From Bacillota bacterium (GTDB lineage: Bacteria > Bacillota > Clostridia > Lachnospirales > Lachnospiraceae): a stretch of DNA of 61,408 nucleotides. A program made the translations under genes and the position numbers. The stretch's first letter is position 1. The number at the start of each line of letters is the position of its first letter. The notes below the pieces were generated by a model. That model was given only the letters and a program-made list of their open reading frames with translations. It searched no databases and had not been told where the DNA came from. Shown one piece after another: positions 61,151-61,408 of the stretch. The stretch lies in assembly GCA_023663285.1 (NCBI GenBank), contig JAMPHT010000013.1:1-61408 (forward strand), read 5' to 3'.

Positions 61151-61408
61151 CTGCCCGCCGTCTCATTGCTGCATCCCTGCCCCTGTCCACTGTAATTTCA
61201 CAAAAATTGCCGTAAATTATCCGATACCGCTTGCAAAATCCTGTAAGTATGATAAAATATACATGGGTGTTACCAAAACGGGTAGCGGTTCGCCTTTTGC
61301 CAAAATGAGTACATTTTGAGAGCTTCCATTACCGAAGGAGGGATCCTACATATGGAAAATAAAGCGAAAGGTAAGCACTATTTGGTGTTCGGAATCATTC
61401 TGGAGTTT
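61151..61408 (+). repeat. Direct repeat, copy 2 (incomplete)
   Basis: Second copy of the locus at 60579, with promoter TTGCAA-16-TAAAAT, the same leader elements and ribosome site. The window ends 57 bases into the gene. Confidence 0.9.
61352..61408 (+). CDS. Small hydrophobic peptide, copy 2, partial
   Basis: GAAGGAGGGAT precedes ATG 61352, which opens MENKAKGKHYLVFGIILEF before the window ends. It lacks the CDTRTS insert found at the start of copy 1, giving a shorter N-terminus, but is otherwise the same up to the edge. Confidence 0.7.
   Translation, partial: MENKAKGKHYLVFGIILEF

Noticed and set aside
61086-61319. 77-codon plus-strand frame in the second repeat copy
   Set aside because: It covers the promoter and leader that are conserved as non-coding elements in both copies; the same frame is not kept in copy 1.
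1-61408. tRNA, rRNA, CRISPR arrays, intact insertion sequences or prophage
   Set aside because: I looked for T-loop and acceptor patterns, regularly spaced direct repeats and transposase or integrase frames, and found none that could be supported by eye.

Overview
The window looks like a chromosomal segment of an anaerobic, Gram-positive, spore-lineage Firmicute, most likely a gut Lachnospiraceae (Clostridium cluster XIVa). The grounds are a thl-crt-hbd-bcd-etfB-etfA butyrate operon in the order usual for that group, a GPH-type sugar transporter clustered with GH43/GH2/GH3 enzymes under an AraC regulator, long-form HPF, NlpC/P60 and M23 cell-wall hydrolases, AGGAGG-type ribosome sites and TTGACA/TATAAT promoters. 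No rRNA, tRNA, CRISPR array or intact transposase was seen. The species is not identifiable from the sequence alone.

Layout. 1-4.6 kb: a GNAT acetyltransferase (minus) with an unusual palindromic leader, an alpha/beta hydrolase overlapping a HEXXH protein, and an overlapping SPFH / ribbon-helix-helix / DUF1648 trio. 4.8-7.6 kb: exonuclease III, then an ECF-type sigma factor with a membrane partner lying between broken pieces of a PIN toxin and a Phd/YefM antitoxin. 7.6-9 kb: an FAD oxidoreductase with a C-terminal Rieske domain. 9.1-17.2 kb: a tightly packed five-gene signalling operon (FecR-like membrane protein, CHASE2 adenylate cyclase, GAF/HD-GYP protein, TIM-barrel protein, TPR/DUF4037/DUF4125 protein). 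17.4-23.2 kb: a small unknown protein, an SDR reductase, thioredoxin reductase, an SH3/NlpC-P60 hydrolase, HPF and an M23 peptidase; the HPF upstream region holds DnaA-box and Spo0A-box matches. 23.3-25.6 kb: a decayed accessory stretch with a start-less gene, a DUF3990 ADP-ribosyltransferase-like toxin module and an M23 gene fragment.

25.6-36.9 kb: a glycan-use locus (GPH symporter, HdeD-like protein, GH43 with F5/8C-like module, AraC regulator, a second GH43, GH2, and a circularly permuted GH3). An 18-bp sequence is shared in inverted orientation by the two control regions and is the best operator candidate. 37.1-43.2 kb: MoxR, DUF58 and a membrane partner, then DUF2752 and zinc-ribbon/DUF4234 proteins, and RarA (minus). 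43.4-52.1 kb: a truncated Rpn nuclease piece, a double-HTH regulator, an ABC ATPase with its permease, and a pair of ABC exporter half-transporters. 52.1-58.3 kb: the butyrate operon ended by a strong terminator. 58.5-61.4 kb: a B-box-like membrane protein whose promoter spacer contains a G8 tract, a secreted protein with sixteen 12-residue repeats and two Cys/His motifs, and a tandemly duplicated small hydrophobic peptide locus with the layout of a type I toxin-antitoxin system, cut by the window edge.

Most notable points: the cAMP plus HD-GYP operon, the sigma cassette splitting a toxin-antitoxin module, the DnaA/Spo0A-box cluster, the two G8 tracts in zinc-binding membrane protein genes, and the duplicated type I toxin-like locus.
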